NCBI GenBank assembly: GCA_964528055.1
Contig: CAZGQM010000017.1
Coordinates: forward strand, 1-64,000
Source: Geoanaerobacter sp964528055
GTDB lineage: Bacteria; Desulfobacterota; Desulfuromonadia; Geobacterales; DSM-12255
Reading direction: 5' to 3'
Length of the DNA stretch: 64,000 nt
Positions 61,842 to 64,000 of this stretch are shown here, one piece after another. The first letter of the stretch is position 1; the number at the start of each line of letters is the position of its first letter. The notes below the pieces were generated by a model. The model saw nothing but the letters and a program-made list of their open reading frames with translations, was not told the DNA's origin and ran no database searches. Both the position numbers and the translations under genes were made by a program.

Positions 61842-63206
61842 TCAGGCAGGTCCATTCCTATCTGCCGTCAGCGCACGCAAGATTGCCCTGATAAAGACGA
61901 CGGATATAAGAGCTGCAGACCAGTTCACAAACAGTATCCCCCACCAGACCCCCTTCAATCCCCAACCAAGGTGAATTGCCAACAGCCAGAAGAGTGGGAC
62001 AGGTGCGAGGAACTGGCGGAATACCCCGATTGCAAGCGATATCTGTGGCCGCTTGATCCCCTGAAGTGCGAACGAATTGATGTAGAGGATGACATAGGCT
62101 CCGAAGACAAACGCTGCGATCTTCAGATAGCCGGTCCCTATGGATACAACCTTGGGGTCCCTGGTAAAAAGCCCCATCAGCTTCCCCGATCCGAAAAAGA
62201 CAGCCGCAGAGCCGAGTGTCATAAGGGCAAACCCGCTGCTCAGGGCTTTCTTTACGGTCTCTTTCACCCGGTCGAAACGTTGGGCACCGCTGTTCTGGGC
62301 CACCATAGCCAGGGTCGCTACATTGAGCCCCATAACAGGGAGAAGGACCATCTGTTCGATTCTGGTGGCGATACCGTATGCTGCAACCGCCTCTGTGCCG
62401 AATCTTCCCACGAACCAGGTGATAAGGAAGATGCCGAAGGCCACGGTCAGCATGGTCAGGCTCGAAGGAAAACCTTGTTGTGCCAGTTCGATAAAGGGTC
62501 TGGAACGCGGTATGGCGAGTCTCCATGATTTCCGAGAGACCAGGCCGGTCTTCAGGACGCGGCTGAAGAGATAGATGCTCCCCATACCCTGGATGAACAC
62601 CGTTGCCCATGCAATTCCGGTAAGGCCTAGCGCGGGGAGCCCCAGCCCTCCGTAGATGAACCATGGGTCGTAGATAAGGTTGAGGATAAAGGCGACGACC
62701 AGGAAGTTGCGGAAGCTTTTGGTGTCGCCTGCAGCGTTCAGGACGCCGTTTTGTGACTGGTTGGTGATAAAAAAGCCTGCGCCGGAGAAGATGGCGATGA
62801 CATAGCTGTGGGCGGTCTGAAGGTAGTCGCCGCTGGCTCCCAGAAGGGCCAGGATGGAGGGTGCGGAGGTAAGGCCGAACAGGGTGACGAGCAGGCCGTG
62901 GATCAGTGCAAAGGAGAGGGTCTGCGCTGCATAGAGTTCGGCATTCTCCGGGTGGCCGGCGCCGAGGGAGTGCCCGATGAGTGCTGTAGAGGCGGTGGAG
63001 ATGCCGCTACCCACGGCAATGATGAGAAAAAAAACCGGGAATGAGAGTGAGATGGCGGCCTGGGCCTGTGTGGAGATGAGTCCGGCATAGAAGGTGTCGA
63101 CCACGTTAAACATGGTGTTGAAAAAAAAGCCGACTCCAACAGGAACCGCAAGCCGCATCAGCAATTTGGGTACCGGCGCAGTCAGGAGGTCGAGCGAATT
63201 GTTCAT
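61842..63206 (-). CDS. MATE-family multidrug exporter
   Basis: The 454-residue membrane protein has about twelve transmembrane helices and MATE features: LLMRLAVPVGVGFFFNTMFNVVDTFYAG at the start, GFFITNQSQNGVLNAAGDTK in the first half, and GTEAVAAYGIATRIEQMVLLPVMGLN in the second. MATE transporters expel cationic compounds by ion antiport. It diverges from the cytochrome gene to the right. Confidence 0.92.
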   Translation of the reverse strand: MNNSLDLLTAPVPKLLMRLAVPVGVGFFFNTMFNVVDTFYAGLISTQAQAAISLSFPVFFLIIAVGSGISTASTALIGHSLGAGHPENAELYAAQTLSFALIHGLLVTLFGLTSAPSILALLGASGDYLQTAHSYVIAIFSGAGFFITNQSQNGVLNAAGDTKSFRNFLVVAFILNLIYDPWFIYGGLGLPALGLTGIAWATVFIQGMGSIYLFSRVLKTGLVSRKSWRLAIPRSRPFIELAQQGFPSSLTMLTVAFGIFLITWFVGRFGTEAVAAYGIATRIEQMVLLPVMGLNVATLAMVAQNSGAQRFDRVKETVKKALSSGFALMTLGSAAVFFGSGKLMGLFTRDPKVVSIGTGYLKIAAFVFGAYVILYINSFALQGIKRPQISLAIGVFRQFLAPVPLFWLLAIHLGWGLKGVWWGILFVNWSAALISVVFIRAILRALTADRNGPA

Positions 63207-63446
63207 GGAATGGATTCCCTTCCCCCATCCTCATACCCGCACATCTCAGTGCTGTCAACCTGAATCCGTCAGTTGCAAGGGGTCTCATCCGCCCCGGTTA
63301 GGAGCTGTTTATGAAAGAATTGGATTGATTATTCCTGGGATTTGTGATTAGTAATTACAAACTGAAATCCTGGGTCATCTGGGTGAGATGCTACGAAACC
63401 GCTCTGCTAGGGTCGGTTCGATTTAATTGAGAGGAGGAAGTACACG

Positions 63447-64000
63447 ATGAGAGGATCAAGAAGTCGGATCATTGCGGCAATCATGCTGACGTTGTTAGTC
63501 ATTGCCGGCACGGCATTCGCCGCACAGGGGAGCAGTAAGCTCAAGGTACAGATCCCGGTCGCGCCCGAGCTGTATGCCAAAGAGCCGCAGCCACTTACGG
63601 TGGATCAGTGCGGACAGTGTCATCCGGGTTATTTCCGTGAGATAAAGCAGGACGGTGCAAAGCATAAGTTCGATTGCCAGAAGTGCCATGGCGTGTTCCA
63701 TTCGTACAATCCGAAAAAGGCCAACTTCGATGCCATTATGCCGAAGTGCGCCAGTTGCCACAGCGAGCCGCACGGGCCGAAGGTCACCAACTGCGGCAGC
63801 TGTCACACTAACCCCCATACCCCTAAGAAGATGACTATTTCCAAGGCCTTGACCGATGCATGCTTCCAGTGCCACCCCGGTCCGAGAGAGCAGCTTGCCA
63901 AGTCGCAGAGCAAGCACACCAAGGTTGCCTGCACCACATGCCACACATCCCATGGGTACATTCCCAACTGCTTCGCCTGCCACAAGCCGCACAACAAGGG
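63447..64000 (+). CDS. Multiheme c-type cytochrome, cut by right edge
   Basis: The visible 184 residues begin with a signal peptide (MRGSRSRIIAAIMLTLLVIAGTAFAA) behind a GAGGAGGAAG ribosome site at 63431-63440. Seven CxxCH motifs are visible: CGQCH, CQKCH, CASCH, CGSCH, CFQCH, CTTCH and CFACH. The first follows a DQCGQCH start. The gene continues beyond the window, so the final heme count is unknown. It is unrelated in pattern to the 27-heme protein at 43608. Confidence 0.9.
   Translation, partial: MRGSRSRIIAAIMLTLLVIAGTAFAAQGSSKLKVQIPVAPELYAKEPQPLTVDQCGQCHPGYFREIKQDGAKHKFDCQKCHGVFHSYNPKKANFDAIMPKCASCHSEPHGPKVTNCGSCHTNPHTPKKMTISKALTDACFQCHPGPREQLAKSQSKHTKVACTTCHTSHGYIPNCFACHKPHNK

Noticed and set aside
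63320..63446. GEMM-type riboswitch before the right-edge cytochrome
   Set aside because: The conserved GCAAAGCC and GCCGGGTTGCC-like blocks of GEMM were not found, only a simple hairpin.

Overview
The window looks like the chromosome of a Geobacter-type deltaproteobacterium (Geobacteraceae). This rests on gene content: a 27-heme c-type cytochrome built from repeated three-heme modules, a second multiheme cytochrome cut by the right edge, a chemosensory operon with no receptor gene that sits beside the large cytochrome, and typical Gram-negative LPS genes. Coding density is high, no gap between genes exceeds about 260 bases, and no insertion sequence, prophage or CRISPR array was seen.

Layout. 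1-6442: a tRNA-Gly cut by the left edge, the anti-sigma-28 gene flgM behind a near-consensus sigma-28 promoter, the guaB-guaA-gph operon on the minus strand, divergent lptE-holA, and convergent rpsT. 6644-7687: mreB without mreC or mreD. 7837-20368 (plus strand): an LPS core and surface-sugar block with gmhA, gmhB, two heptosyltransferases, an MsbA-type flippase, several glycosyltransferases, a wecD/wecE-like pair for a 4-acetamido-4,6-dideoxy sugar, and a third GT9 enzyme. 20382-26074 (minus strand): six further glycan-modifying genes, including a GT11 fucosyltransferase-like enzyme, an FkbM methyltransferase and a possible GT-D-fold protein. 26304-30284: a housekeeping cluster rnc, radical SAM gene, era, der. 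30338-43527: a chemosensory operon of 13 genes (cheA, two cheW, cheR, cheB, several receivers, a DUF4388 protein, a GspA/ExeA-like ATPase, a HEAT-repeat protein, a GAF protein). 43608-45734: the 27-heme cytochrome. 45811-48288: leuS with a strong terminator.

48461-60141 is a less familiar block. It contains a 1153-residue GH13-type protein, an antitoxin with what looks like a broken toxin remnant, a small secreted protein behind a perfect 22-bp palindrome, a 1477-residue protein with two PEP/pyruvate-binding (ATP-grasp) halves around a KaiC-like domain that lacks a Walker A motif, a LolB-like lipoprotein, pgi and a TPR protein. The mix of GH13, pgi and dikinase-like ATP-grasp domains hints at sugar or glycogen metabolism, but that is inference. 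60286-64000 holds an amidohydrolase, a LysE-type exporter, a MATE transporter and the start of a cytochrome with at least seven hemes.

The strongest candidates for something not well described are the 1477-residue duplicated ATP-grasp/KaiC-like protein and its neighbourhood, and the chemosensory operon next to the 27-heme cytochrome.
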